Source: WSZJ01 sp964590435
GTDB lineage: Bacteria > Planctomycetota > MHYJ01 > WSZJ01
Direction: 5' to 3'
DNA length: 64,000 nt
Assembly (NCBI GenBank): GCA_964590435.1
Contig: CAZPWT010000005.1
Location: 1 to 64,000 of the forward strand
Shown here: piece by piece, positions 7,944 through 16,554 of the stretch
Layout of the letters: each line of letters starts with the position of its first letter
Position numbering within the stretch: position 1 is the stretch's first letter
Program-made: the position numbers and the translations under genes
Notes under the pieces: model-generated
What the model was told of the DNA's origin: nothing
The model's input: only the letters and a program-made list of their open reading frames with translations
The model's database searches: none

Positions 7944-9148
7944 ACCTCGCCAGCGGGCTGCTCTGTGCGGCGTGGCTCGCCGGGTTCACAGGCGCGCTGG
8001 CGGCCATGTTGACACCGCTGTTCGCCCGTCTCGCACGCCGGTGGGGCGCGATGGATGTGCCCGGGGAGAGGGCCCTGCACACGGCGCCGACCCCCCTGCT
8101 GGGCGGACTGGCAATCGTGGCGGCGCTGATTTTGACCACTCTGACTCACCTCGCGGCGGCGGCGTATGTCGCCTCTAATCCCGAATTCCTGAAGCCGGTG
8201 CTCAGGGACCTGCAGTTCAACCTACCTGGGCTAAGCGCGACCTGGGGCAGACTGGGGATCATCTTTCTCGGCGGGATCGCGATTGCGGTGCTGGGGGTGG
8301 CGGATGATCTGTGGAACCTCAAAGTCAGCACACGCCTCGCGATCCAGTTCACCGTCGCCATCTTCGTTGTGGGGCTCGGAGTTCGACCGGCCCTGGGATT
8401 CCTGCCGACTCCGCTGCCGGCTGTCGTCGGCGTGATCTGGCTGGTCGGAATCACGAACTCGTTCAACCTGGTGGACGGGGTGGACGGCTTGGCGACCGGC
8501 TTGGCGGCCATCGCTTCGGCGCTTCTAGGCACCACGATGTTCATGACAAATCACCCTTGCCCCGCAGCCCTTCTTTTCGCGCTCTGCGGCGCGTGCCTCG
8601 GGTTCCTTTGGCATAACTGGCACCCGGCGAGGGTGTTCCTGGGAAGCGCCGGGGCGCTCTTCCTCGGGTACATGCTGGGTGCACTGACCATGGTTGCGAC
8701 GTTCCGGAGCGGGCAAACAACCTGGTTGTCTCCCATGCTCATTCCCATCCTTGTTTTCGCGGTGCCTCTCTACGACACAGCCAGCGTCATCCTCATTCGC
8801 GTCGGCCTGCGCAAGCCGATCTGGAAGGGAGACCGGAGCCATTTCCATCACCGACTGATGCGCATCGGATTCAGCCAGCGACAGTGCGCAGCATTCCTGT
8901 GGCTGCTCGCCACCGCGTTTGGAATGGGCGGGATGCTCGTGACTTCCGCCAGTTGGACCCCCAGCGTGATCATCATGTCGCAGGGGGTCGTGCTGCTCAG
9001 CGTCATTGTCCTGATGGAGCGGGTCGTGGGGAGGGTTGACCTACTGGCGGAGCCGCCCAAGACCCGAATGGGGCCCGAGCTCTCGGCGCAGTCGGCGCCA
9101 CAAGCCGAGGAACGCCTGCAGGATGCCGCATCCGGCAAAAACAGGTAA
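7940..9148 (+). CDS. Undecaprenyl-phosphate sugar-1-phosphate transferase (WecA/MraY family)
   Basis: 402 residues, about eleven membrane helices. The family transfers a HexNAc-1-phosphate from its UDP-sugar to undecaprenyl phosphate and so starts repeat-unit synthesis. Visible motifs are DDLWNLKV (Asp pair binding Mg), NSFNLVDGVDGLATG and the cytoplasmic SHFHHRLMRIGF histidine motif. The GTG start overlaps the stop of the kinase gene (GTGA at 7940-7943). The polar C-terminal tail of about 35 residues is unusual but probably just cytosolic. The precise sugar cannot be read from sequence. Confidence 0.9.
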   Translation: MNLASGLLCAAWLAGFTGALAAMLTPLFARLARRWGAMDVPGERALHTAPTPLLGGLAIVAALILTTLTHLAAAAYVASNPEFLKPVLRDLQFNLPGLSATWGRLGIIFLGGIAIAVLGVADDLWNLKVSTRLAIQFTVAIFVVGLGVRPALGFLPTPLPAVVGVIWLVGITNSFNLVDGVDGLATGLAAIASALLGTTMFMTNHPCPAALLFALCGACLGFLWHNWHPARVFLGSAGALFLGYMLGALTMVATFRSGQTTWLSPMLIPILVFAVPLYDTASVILIRVGLRKPIWKGDRSHFHHRLMRIGFSQRQCAAFLWLLATAFGMGGMLVTSASWTPSVIIMSQGVVLLSVIVLMERVVGRVDLLAEPPKTRMGPELSAQSAPQAEERLQDAASGKNR

Positions 9149-9172
9149 ATCACCGACGGGAGGACGGGCAGC

Positions 9173-10117
9173 ATGGACGAAAGACTCGTACATCCACTGG
9201 CGGATATCCAGTCAAAATCAATCGGCGCGCGAACCCGCATCTGGCAATTTGTCGTAGTCCTTCCGAATGCCAGAATCGGCGAGGACTGCAACATCTGCTC
9301 GCACTGTTTCATCGAGAACGATGTCGAAATAGGAAATCGAGTAACAGTGAAGAACGGTGTCCATCTTTGGGACGGCCTGCGGGTGATGGATGATGTATTC
9401 ATCGGTCCCAACGTCAACTTCACGAATGACAGATTTCCCCGAAGCAAGCAGCACCCACCTGTTCATCCGCAGACGATTCTTGGCGCCGGGGCATCGGTCG
9501 GCGCCGGGGCAACCGTTCTGCCCGGGCTCACGATCGGGGCCAAGGCGATGATCGGGGCTGGGGCGGTGGTAACTCGCTCGGTACCGCCGCACGCCATCGT
9601 TGTCGGCAATCCTGCCAGGATTGTCGGATACGAGCAAGCCGAGGCCCCTTCAGCACCTCAAGGCGAGATCTTCTCGCCCGGCCCGAGAGTGGGAGCGACC
9701 CCTACCCGGGTTCGTGGGGTTACGATGCATCGCCTACCCCTGATCACAGATATCCGTGGTAGCGTCACGGTGGGCGAATTTGAGAAATCGGTGCCCTTCC
9801 CGGTGAGGCGGTACTTTCTGGTCCTGGACGTCCCGAGCCTTGAGACGCGAGGAGCCCACGCACACCTTCGTTGCCACCAATTTCTAGTTTGCGTCCGAGG
9901 GAGTTGTTCAGTGGTTGCAGACGACGGATTAGCGCGCCAGGAATTTCTTCTGAATCGCCCGGAAATCGGGGTTTACTTGCCACCGCTGGTCTGGGGAATC
10001 CAGTACCGGTACTCCGCTGATGCCGTCCTGCTCGTATTTGCCTCCGATTACTACGATGCGGCAGACTACATTCGCGACTACGACAGGTTTCTTCAGATCG
10101 TCGGTGGAACGGCATGA
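9173..10117 (+). CDS. Fused sugar N-acyltransferase (LbH) and FdtA-like 3,4-ketoisomerase
   Basis: 314 residues with two enzymes. Residues 1-160 are a left-handed beta-helix acyltransferase of the WbbJ/FdtC type (hexapeptide repeats such as GAGASVGAGATVLPGLTIGA; PLVI-like C-terminal VVGNPARIVGY). Residues about 180-314 are a cupin WxcM/FdtA-like domain with RGAHAHLRCHQ. In known systems (Fuc3NAc, Qui3NAc) the ketoisomerase precedes and the acetyltransferase follows the aminotransferase step. The aminotransferase is the next gene, overlapping by ATGA, so three successive steps for a dTDP-3-acylamino-3,6-dideoxyhexose are adjacent. RmlA/RmlB, needed upstream, are not in the window. Confidence 0.88.
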   Translation: MDERLVHPLADIQSKSIGARTRIWQFVVVLPNARIGEDCNICSHCFIENDVEIGNRVTVKNGVHLWDGLRVMDDVFIGPNVNFTNDRFPRSKQHPPVHPQTILGAGASVGAGATVLPGLTIGAKAMIGAGAVVTRSVPPHAIVVGNPARIVGYEQAEAPSAPQGEIFSPGPRVGATPTRVRGVTMHRLPLITDIRGSVTVGEFEKSVPFPVRRYFLVLDVPSLETRGAHAHLRCHQFLVCVRGSCSVVADDGLARQEFLLNRPEIGVYLPPLVWGIQYRYSADAVLLVFASDYYDAADYIRDYDRFLQIVGGTA

Positions 10118-11217
10118 TTCCATTTCTTGATCTCAAAGCCCCCTACGATGAGTTGCGGGACGAACTCGACGCGGCGGCGCTGCGAGTCATGTCGTCTGGT
10201 TGGTACATCCTTGGACCCGAGGTCGAGGAATTCGAACGGGCTTGGGCACACTATTGCCAGGCAGAGCATTGCATCGGCGTCGCCAACGGTCTCGACGCAC
10301 TCCACCTCACCTTGCGGGCATGGGGTGTCGGACCGGGCGATGAGGTTCTGGTCCCATCCAACACCTACATCGCCACTTGGTTGGCTGTCAATCAGTGCGG
10401 CGCGACGCCGATCCCGGTGGAACCGAATGAAGCAACGCACAACATGCACGCTTCAAACATCGAGTCCGCGATTACTCAGCGCACGAAAGTTGTTCTTCCG
10501 GTACACCTCTACGGTCAACCCGTAGATCTGGACCCGATCTTGGATATTGCCCGCGGGCACGGCCTGAAGGTGCTCGAGGATGCCGCCCAAGCGCACGGGG
10601 CAAGATACAAAGGTCAACCTCTTGGATCCCACGGAGATGCAGTCGCGTGGAGTTTCTACCCCAGCAAGAATCTTGGGGGCATGGGCGATGGCGGCGCGGT
10701 GACCACGAATGATGGAAATCTCGCGGACCGCCTACGGGTGTTGCGGAATTATGGATCGCGCATCAAGTACGCGAATGAAATTCGTGGATACAACAGCCGT
10801 CTTGACCCGCTACAGGCTGCCCTTCTCAGGGTAAGATTGCGCTACCTCGATGCTTGGAACGATCGCCGGCGGACGGTAGCTCGAGCCTATGGTCAGGGCC
10901 TGAGAGATGCGGGGGTGACCCTCCCGGTTGTCCCGGAGTGGGCAGACCCTGCTTGGCACCTGTACGTCATCCGTCACGCCCAGCGGGACACCCTCCAGCA
11001 ATGTCTTCATGCCGACGGAGTGGGCACACTAATTCACTATCCATTGCCCCCGCATCGGCAAGGAGCGTACGGTGACCTTGGATTCAAGGAGGAATCTTTT
11101 CCTCTTGCGAACAAGCTGGCGCGTGAAGTTCTCAGCCTGCCCATGGGACCACACCTATCTGCAGGAGAAGTCGAGGCGGTGACGAGAATTGTTCGAACGC
11201 ACGCGGTCATGAAATGA
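10114..11217 (+). CDS. DegT/DnrJ/EryC1 family sugar aminotransferase (FdtB-like)
   Basis: 367 residues. A PLP-dependent aminotransferase of nucleotide-linked keto sugars. The internal aldimine lysine is in SFYPSKNLGGMGDGGA, and the family's PFLDLKAPYDEL start, GVANGLDALHL and VLEDAAQAHGA segments are present. It follows the ketoisomerase/acetyltransferase fusion with an ATGA overlap, which supports a 3-keto substrate and a role in making a 3-amino-3,6-dideoxyhexose. The stop overlaps the flippase start. Confidence 0.92.
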   Translation: MIPFLDLKAPYDELRDELDAAALRVMSSGWYILGPEVEEFERAWAHYCQAEHCIGVANGLDALHLTLRAWGVGPGDEVLVPSNTYIATWLAVNQCGATPIPVEPNEATHNMHASNIESAITQRTKVVLPVHLYGQPVDLDPILDIARGHGLKVLEDAAQAHGARYKGQPLGSHGDAVAWSFYPSKNLGGMGDGGAVTTNDGNLADRLRVLRNYGSRIKYANEIRGYNSRLDPLQAALLRVRLRYLDAWNDRRRTVARAYGQGLRDAGVTLPVVPEWADPAWHLYVIRHAQRDTLQQCLHADGVGTLIHYPLPPHRQGAYGDLGFKEESFPLANKLAREVLSLPMGPHLSAGEVEAVTRIVRTHAVMK

Positions 11218-12728
11218 GCGAGGAAGCTGGATCCTACCGGCGAATCCTCCGCTCCACGTCGATTATTGGTGGCTCTTCGGTTGTTACCGTCCTTGTTGGG
11301 CTAGTTCGAACCAAAATTATCGCCGTCCTGTTGGGACCGACCGGGATCGGGATGATCGGCCTATTCACGCAGATCATGACAACCGCCGCCACACTGGGAG
11401 GGATGGGAATTGGGACGGTCGCCACGCGCGAGCTCGCAGAAGCAGCCGAGCGAGGGGATCCAATTGCTGTCGCCACTACCCGCAAGACCGTGTTTTGGAC
11501 AACCCTCGCGCTAGCGAGCCTTGGCGCGGTGTTCGTCTGGCTCCTTCGGGTGCCTATTGCCCAGTTGGTGTTCGGCAGCGCGTCACATGCAGGCAACGTC
11601 GCTTGGCTTGGGGTCGGGGTTGCACTCACGATCGCTTCCTCCTCCCAAGGAGCCGTTCTCAATGGACTTTGCCGGATTCGTGACATCGCCGCAGTGAGCA
11701 TTCTCGGCTCACTGGTCTCCGCCGTGCTGGGCGTTGGTGTTCTTAGTCAATTCGGTGATCGGGGAATGGTCGCCTTTGTCATCGCAGCGCCGACCGTCAG
11801 CCTTGTACTGGGGATCATTTTCGTGGCCAAGCTGCCGCGAGTCTCGGCTATTCGCGTTCCGGTCCGCGCTTTGTCTTCTCAGTGGCGAGCAATGGCCATC
11901 CTCGGGCTTCCATTCATGCTTGCGGGACTCGCGGGGACTCTTTCCCAGCTCCTGGTGAGGAGCATGGTGAGAAAACACCTCGGCGTAGAAATGCTCGGCA
12001 ACTTCCAAGCCAGTTGGACAATTTCAGCAACGTATCTCGGATTCATCTTGGGAGCGATGGGGACGGACTACTTTCCTCGTGTGTCCGGTGGCATCCGCGA
12101 TCGAGAGGGAACAAACCGACTGGTCAACCAGCAGACCGAAGTCGCCCTTCTGCTCTCCGGACCAGCTCTTCTAGTCATGATGGCGGTCGCTCCGATAGCT
12201 ATTCGCTCGCTCTACGCGCCTTCATTCGACGGCGCGGGAGTCCTACTCCGTTGGCAGGTTCTGGGTGACGTCCTCCGGGTCGCGAGCTGGCCTCTCGGCT
12301 ACCTTCTCCTCGCGCGAGGCGACGGGCGCGCGTACCTGCTCTCCGAGTTGCTTTCAATGCTCACCTTCGCCTTGGTTTCTGTCTGGGGGTTGAGGTGGTT
12401 CGGAGTGGAAGCCACGGGCGTCGCATTCCTCGCGATGTATCTAGCATACTTGCCGCTGGTGTATTTCATGGCTCGTAGTCAGACCGGTTTCACTTGGCAC
12501 CGGTCGGTGATTTGGCAGCTCGTGGCGCTGGAAGTGGCCGCCGTCGTCACCTTCGCAATCCTTACAATTCGGCCGGCCATCGGAACGGCGGCAGGGTGCG
12601 TGGCAGCCATGATTTTCGGGGCGCAAGCCATTGTCCGCCTCTCACGCAGATCGGCGACAGGCACGAGTACACCGCGAAATGAACGCCCAACCGAGTTTCC
12701 AAATCCCCAGAATCGGGTCGCTCGGTGA
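11214..12728 (+). CDS. wzx: O-antigen/polysaccharide flippase (Wzx)
   Basis: 504 residues with 12-14 predicted membrane helices from about residue 15 to 470 and few charged residues in them. The start SEEAGSYRRILRSTSIIGGS followed by LVRTKIIAVLLGPTGIGMIGL matches the MOP-superfamily O-antigen translocases that move undecaprenyl-PP-linked repeat units across the inner membrane. The ATG overlaps the aminotransferase stop (ATGA) and its own stop overlaps the next GTG, so it lies in the middle of one transcription unit. Confidence 0.92.
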   Translation: MSEEAGSYRRILRSTSIIGGSSVVTVLVGLVRTKIIAVLLGPTGIGMIGLFTQIMTTAATLGGMGIGTVATRELAEAAERGDPIAVATTRKTVFWTTLALASLGAVFVWLLRVPIAQLVFGSASHAGNVAWLGVGVALTIASSSQGAVLNGLCRIRDIAAVSILGSLVSAVLGVGVLSQFGDRGMVAFVIAAPTVSLVLGIIFVAKLPRVSAIRVPVRALSSQWRAMAILGLPFMLAGLAGTLSQLLVRSMVRKHLGVEMLGNFQASWTISATYLGFILGAMGTDYFPRVSGGIRDREGTNRLVNQQTEVALLLSGPALLVMMAVAPIAIRSLYAPSFDGAGVLLRWQVLGDVLRVASWPLGYLLLARGDGRAYLLSELLSMLTFALVSVWGLRWFGVEATGVAFLAMYLAYLPLVYFMARSQTGFTWHRSVIWQLVALEVAAVVTFAILTIRPAIGTAAGCVAAMIFGAQAIVRLSRRSATGTSTPRNERPTEFPNPQNRVAR

Positions 12729-13714
12729 CAAACTCACAGCGCCCCATCATCACGCTCGTGGTCTTTGCCTACAACCAGGAGCAGTACATCGCTGAGGCCG
12801 TCCAAAGCGCTCTGAGCCAGGACTATCAGCCGCTTGAGATCATCCTCTCAGATGATGCCTCGACCGATCGCACACATGAATTCATCTGCGCAGCGGCAGC
12901 GAGTTACAAGGGGCCTCACACTGTCCGTGTTCGCAGAAGTCAGAATAATGCGGGCTGGGCCAGCCATATCAACGCCGCGACCTCCAACGTCAAAGGGGAT
13001 CTCATTGTCGTGGCGGCAGGCGATGACATTTCGGAACCGCACCGGGTCTCTCGGATTGTGGAAACCTGGATGGCAGCCGGGCGAACGAGTTCGCTGCTGT
13101 TCAGCGCGGTTGCTGAAATCGATCAGGCATCCGACCTAACAGGGATGACGCATCGTTCTCATGGTTCACCTGGATCTCCGCTGACGGCGAGAGACGTTGC
13201 TCACAGCGGGTCCGTACTTGGCGCGAGCTGCGCATGGACGCCGGAACTGTTCCGCCGATTTCCCCCGCTGGATCCGGGGGTGGTGAATGAGGACGTTGTC
13301 CTCGCCTTCCGCGCCAAAGCCCTGGGAGGTATTGCATACATAGACGAACCTCTGGTTCGATACAGAACCGGTACCGGATTGTCGACCGACCAGGGGCGAT
13401 CCAAACCAGGACGTTCATCGTACGTAGAACCCATCCTCGTTCGAAGCTACGTGAACTTCGTGCAGCGCACAACGGACCTCAAGCATATCGGCGCAGGTGA
13501 AGACCTGGTTCTTAGAGCCAAGCAACGAAGAGCTGAGTACTTGTTCCGACTCGCGCTCTATCGAGGAGTTCATATTTGCGGAAGAAGGAGGTCTTTCTTC
13601 TGCCGACGTTGCAGAATCGTCTGGCTGGCGCGGGAGTTTCTAAAGTGGCGTCTGCCCTTCCTCATCGACCTGGAGTTGTTCCTCTTCTCGAAGCTTCTTC
13701 GGCGTCAGCACTGA
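12725..13714 (+). CDS. Family 2 glycosyltransferase
   Basis: 329 residues. A GT-A fold inverting transferase. ITLVVFAYNQEQYIAEAVQSALSQ is the N-terminal nucleotide-binding strand-helix, with the acidic ILSDDAS and the AAGDDIS (DxD-like) metal motif. The C-terminal third is basic and probably membrane-associated (WRLPFLIDLELFLF). GTG start overlapping the flippase stop (GTGA). It adds a sugar of the repeat unit; donor and acceptor are unknown. Confidence 0.9.
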   Translation: MTNSQRPIITLVVFAYNQEQYIAEAVQSALSQDYQPLEIILSDDASTDRTHEFICAAAASYKGPHTVRVRRSQNNAGWASHINAATSNVKGDLIVVAAGDDISEPHRVSRIVETWMAAGRTSSLLFSAVAEIDQASDLTGMTHRSHGSPGSPLTARDVAHSGSVLGASCAWTPELFRRFPPLDPGVVNEDVVLAFRAKALGGIAYIDEPLVRYRTGTGLSTDQGRSKPGRSSYVEPILVRSYVNFVQRTTDLKHIGAGEDLVLRAKQRRAEYLFRLALYRGVHICGRRRSFFCRRCRIVWLAREFLKWRLPFLIDLELFLFSKLLRRQH

Positions 13715-13875
13715 GAAACCAGTTGGATGCCGGCCCTGCAACGTGCAGTATCGTGCACTCTGGAGACGAGGTACTACAAAGGCGGTCCAGGGTCGTCGTG
13801 AGAGCGGAACGGTGGAAGCGACGGTCGCCGACACCGGGCGGAAATCATCCAAACAAAGGCGTCGCGGAGGCGGTC

Positions 13876-15348
13876 TTGAGTCTCATAGCTCCGGTTTCGG
13901 CGGGTCTGAGTGCCCGGAGCCCTCGGCGAAGTAACCTCGTACTCGTCTTTCTCTCGTTGGTAGCTGTTCTCTTGGCGCTCGCAGTCCCGAGGGTCACTGC
14001 GGTCTCGGCCATCGGACTCGCTTCTTTTGTTCCGATTGTTGCCGCGACGATCCTGCTCATATCCGGAGAAGCTGGAATTCGCCCTTATTCGTTGAACCTG
14101 ATGCACCTCATGTTCTGCTTCATGTACCTTGGAGCCGTACCCCTTGCCCAGTATCTTCATGGCTACTTTCCGTTGAGCATCGATTTGCCGCGCGATGTTG
14201 ACCTGGCCGCGGTTCTCAAGACCAATGTCGTCATCTGCCTCTGGCTTGGCTGCTACTGTATCGGTTACCGCAGCAAGACTTCGCGCACGCCCAGCTATTT
14301 CGCGCCGCTGAATCTCGGCGTCTCATGGCTCGGATTCGTGAGCGCTTCGCTGGCCGCAGCGGCGGCGCTCGTTTGGCTCTTCAGTCAGGGATTTTATGGA
14401 GTTGTAACTCGCCGAGGTGCAGAGATCCAAGTCAGCGAAGTCAGCAGCCTTGCACTCTTCAATGATGTGGTTGTGCGTGCCGTCCCGATCATGGCTCTAG
14501 GAGCGCTGCTGCTGGCCTGCTCCTTCGTGCGTGGAAGATCGCGTGGTCTGCTCTTGCTCGTGGCCTTAGTGCTCGGAGCCGGGGTGGGGCTAATTGATAA
14601 TCCCCTGGCGGCCCCGCGATACTACACGGGCATGGCCCTCATCGGACTGGCGGCAATCGTGATCCTCAGACGACTTCGAACGGGAATCGCATTTGTTCCC
14701 CTCGTCTCTTTCGGCATTCTGTTCGCCATGCCCATCCTGAACCAGGGCCGCCAGGACGTCTCGGGAGAGGCCTACTATCGCGGAGTCAACGAACCCGAGT
14801 ACATCGAATCCGTCATTGGCGGAGATTTCGACGCATACAGCGGTGTCCTGCGAACCCGCGAGTACATCGAAGAACCCGGAAGAATCACGAAAGGACGACA
14901 ACTGCTCGGGGTGGCACTATTCTGGATCCCCAGGTCCTTCTGGCCGGAGAAGCCAGTCGGATCTGGAACACATGTGGCACTGGAATACGGGTGGGTGTCG
15001 AGCAACGTGAGCGCGGCGCTGCCTGCCGAAGCTCTGATCAACTTCGGTTGGCTGGGGATACCGCTATTCGCAATTGTATTCGGCCGAATTCTCCGGCGAC
15101 TGGATGACCTCTACTGGGGTGTAGGGTCCCACGTTAAACCACCAGCAGTCAGGGTGATCGATGTGGTGTACCCCTTCTGGCTTGGAATGGTCATCTTTCT
15201 TTCACGCGGCGACCTCCTCTCCGGATTTGCCTACACTGCGGGCATCACGATTGCGGCTCTGCCCATTCTCATCGGTGCCCGGCATTCACGACCAACAGCA
15301 GTTCCTCATGCAAGGGGGGCCGTGCTCACCCGCCCCCCGCTGAGATGA
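13876..15348 (+). CDS. wzy: O-antigen polymerase-like membrane protein (Wzy)
   Basis: About 490 residues, ten or more membrane helices, with a large periplasmic loop around residues 270-370 (GRQDVSGEAYYRG and the following charged segment), as in Wzy polymerases that join repeat units in the periplasm. The frame is open from 13576, but the first 100 codons overlap the glycosyltransferase gene, are hydrophilic and Arg-rich, and look non-genic. A TTG at 13876 has GGAGG five bases upstream (13866-13870) and begins just before the first helix, so I choose it. Wzy proteins diverge widely; the call rests on topology and context. Confidence 0.75.
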   Translation: MSLIAPVSAGLSARSPRRSNLVLVFLSLVAVLLALAVPRVTAVSAIGLASFVPIVAATILLISGEAGIRPYSLNLMHLMFCFMYLGAVPLAQYLHGYFPLSIDLPRDVDLAAVLKTNVVICLWLGCYCIGYRSKTSRTPSYFAPLNLGVSWLGFVSASLAAAAALVWLFSQGFYGVVTRRGAEIQVSEVSSLALFNDVVVRAVPIMALGALLLACSFVRGRSRGLLLLVALVLGAGVGLIDNPLAAPRYYTGMALIGLAAIVILRRLRTGIAFVPLVSFGILFAMPILNQGRQDVSGEAYYRGVNEPEYIESVIGGDFDAYSGVLRTREYIEEPGRITKGRQLLGVALFWIPRSFWPEKPVGSGTHVALEYGWVSSNVSAALPAEALINFGWLGIPLFAIVFGRILRRLDDLYWGVGSHVKPPAVRVIDVVYPFWLGMVIFLSRGDLLSGFAYTAGITIAALPILIGARHSRPTAVPHARGAVLTRPPLR

Positions 15349-15351
15349 AGC

Positions 15352-16554
15352 ATGTCGAAACCGACGCGTCCACGCCTCGCCCTTGTCCACGAGAGATACG
15401 GTCCCTACCACGCAGCTCGATTCCGCGCCCTGGCGACGCTTTGCGACGCCACTGCCCTCGAAGTTTTCGGCGAGGACCGGACGTATGCATGGAGCGCGAT
15501 CGAGAGCTCCCAATGCCCGCGAACGACGCTGTTCCGCACACAGGACAAGACCCTGAAACCGCGGACGATTAGCGAGGCCGTGATGAAATCCCTCGACCTC
15601 CTTGCGCCGGAAGCCGTCGCGATACCTGGCTGGGGCACGCCGGCCGCGGTCTCAGCGCTGCGATGGTGTCTTCGACGCGGCAGCCGGGCGCTCTTGTTGA
15701 GCGAAAGCACCCGGCAGGACTCGCCAAGGCGGTGGACAACCGAGCAGGTCAAGCGACGGGTCCTATCGCTTTTCGATGCGTGCGTGGTCGGCGGCATCCG
15801 CCATCGCGAGTACGTTCTCGAACTGGGTTTGGCGAAGGATCAGGTCTTCTCGAGTTGCGACGTCGTGGACAATGACCACTTCTCAAGGGGGGCCGCAAAC
15901 GCGAAGACAGAAGCGGAGAAGTTGCGGGCGACCCTGGATCTCCCCGAAAACTACTTCCTTGCCTGCGCCAGATTCGTTCCCAAGAAGAACCTGGCCTTCC
16001 TCATCTGTTCCTTCGGCAGGTACACGAAATGCTCATCCGGATCTCCATGGAATCTCGTCTTGGTCGGCGACGGACCGTTGCGGAGCCAACTCCAGCAGGC
16101 GGCGAGCGACGCGGGAGTGGAGTCACGGGTTATCTTCCGAGGCTTTCAGCAGTACGAGGCGCTGCCTGCATACTACGGACTCGCGGGAGCGCTGGTTCTG
16201 CCAAGTACTTCCGAACCATGGGGCCTCGTCGTGAACGAAGCCATGGCCACCGGTCTTCCCGTTCTCGTCAGCACAGCCTGCGGCTGCGCGCCGGACCTCG
16301 TGAAGAATGGAGTGAATGGCTACACGTTCGACCCGTCGGATGAATCGGCTCTGGCTGACTTGCTTGCCGAAGTGTCGAGTCCCCGTTGCGACCGCGCTGC
16401 GTTCGGCCGCGCCAGTCGAGAAATGATCGCGTCGCGAACGCCGGAGACCTTTGCGCAGGCGGTTCTTCAGGCCTACCACAGTTCCCTCTCGCGTCCGCTC
16501 CGCAAGGCCTCGGGAATTCAGAAACTCATACTGTCATGGCTGTGTCGCAAATGA
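15352..16554 (+). CDS. GT4-type glycosyltransferase
   Basis: 400 residues. A two-domain GT-B fold transferase. The C-terminal half carries LVLVGDGPLRSQL, the acceptor loop and LPSTSEPWGLVVNEAMATGLPVLVS, whose E...E pair is the EX7E-like nucleotide-sugar binding motif of GT family 4. It starts three bases after the polymerase stop and its stop overlaps the next start (ATGA). It probably adds one sugar of the repeat unit; specificity cannot be inferred. Confidence 0.9.
   Translation: MSKPTRPRLALVHERYGPYHAARFRALATLCDATALEVFGEDRTYAWSAIESSQCPRTTLFRTQDKTLKPRTISEAVMKSLDLLAPEAVAIPGWGTPAAVSALRWCLRRGSRALLLSESTRQDSPRRWTTEQVKRRVLSLFDACVVGGIRHREYVLELGLAKDQVFSSCDVVDNDHFSRGAANAKTEAEKLRATLDLPENYFLACARFVPKKNLAFLICSFGRYTKCSSGSPWNLVLVGDGPLRSQLQQAASDAGVESRVIFRGFQQYEALPAYYGLAGALVLPSTSEPWGLVVNEAMATGLPVLVSTACGCAPDLVKNGVNGYTFDPSDESALADLLAEVSSPRCDRAAFGRASREMIASRTPETFAQAVLQAYHSSLSRPLRKASGIQKLILSWLCRK

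Noticed and set aside
13576..13875. N-terminal extension of the polymerase gene
   Set aside because: Overlaps the glycosyltransferase gene, is Arg-rich without helices, and a TTG with GGAGG at 13876 begins just before the first membrane helix.
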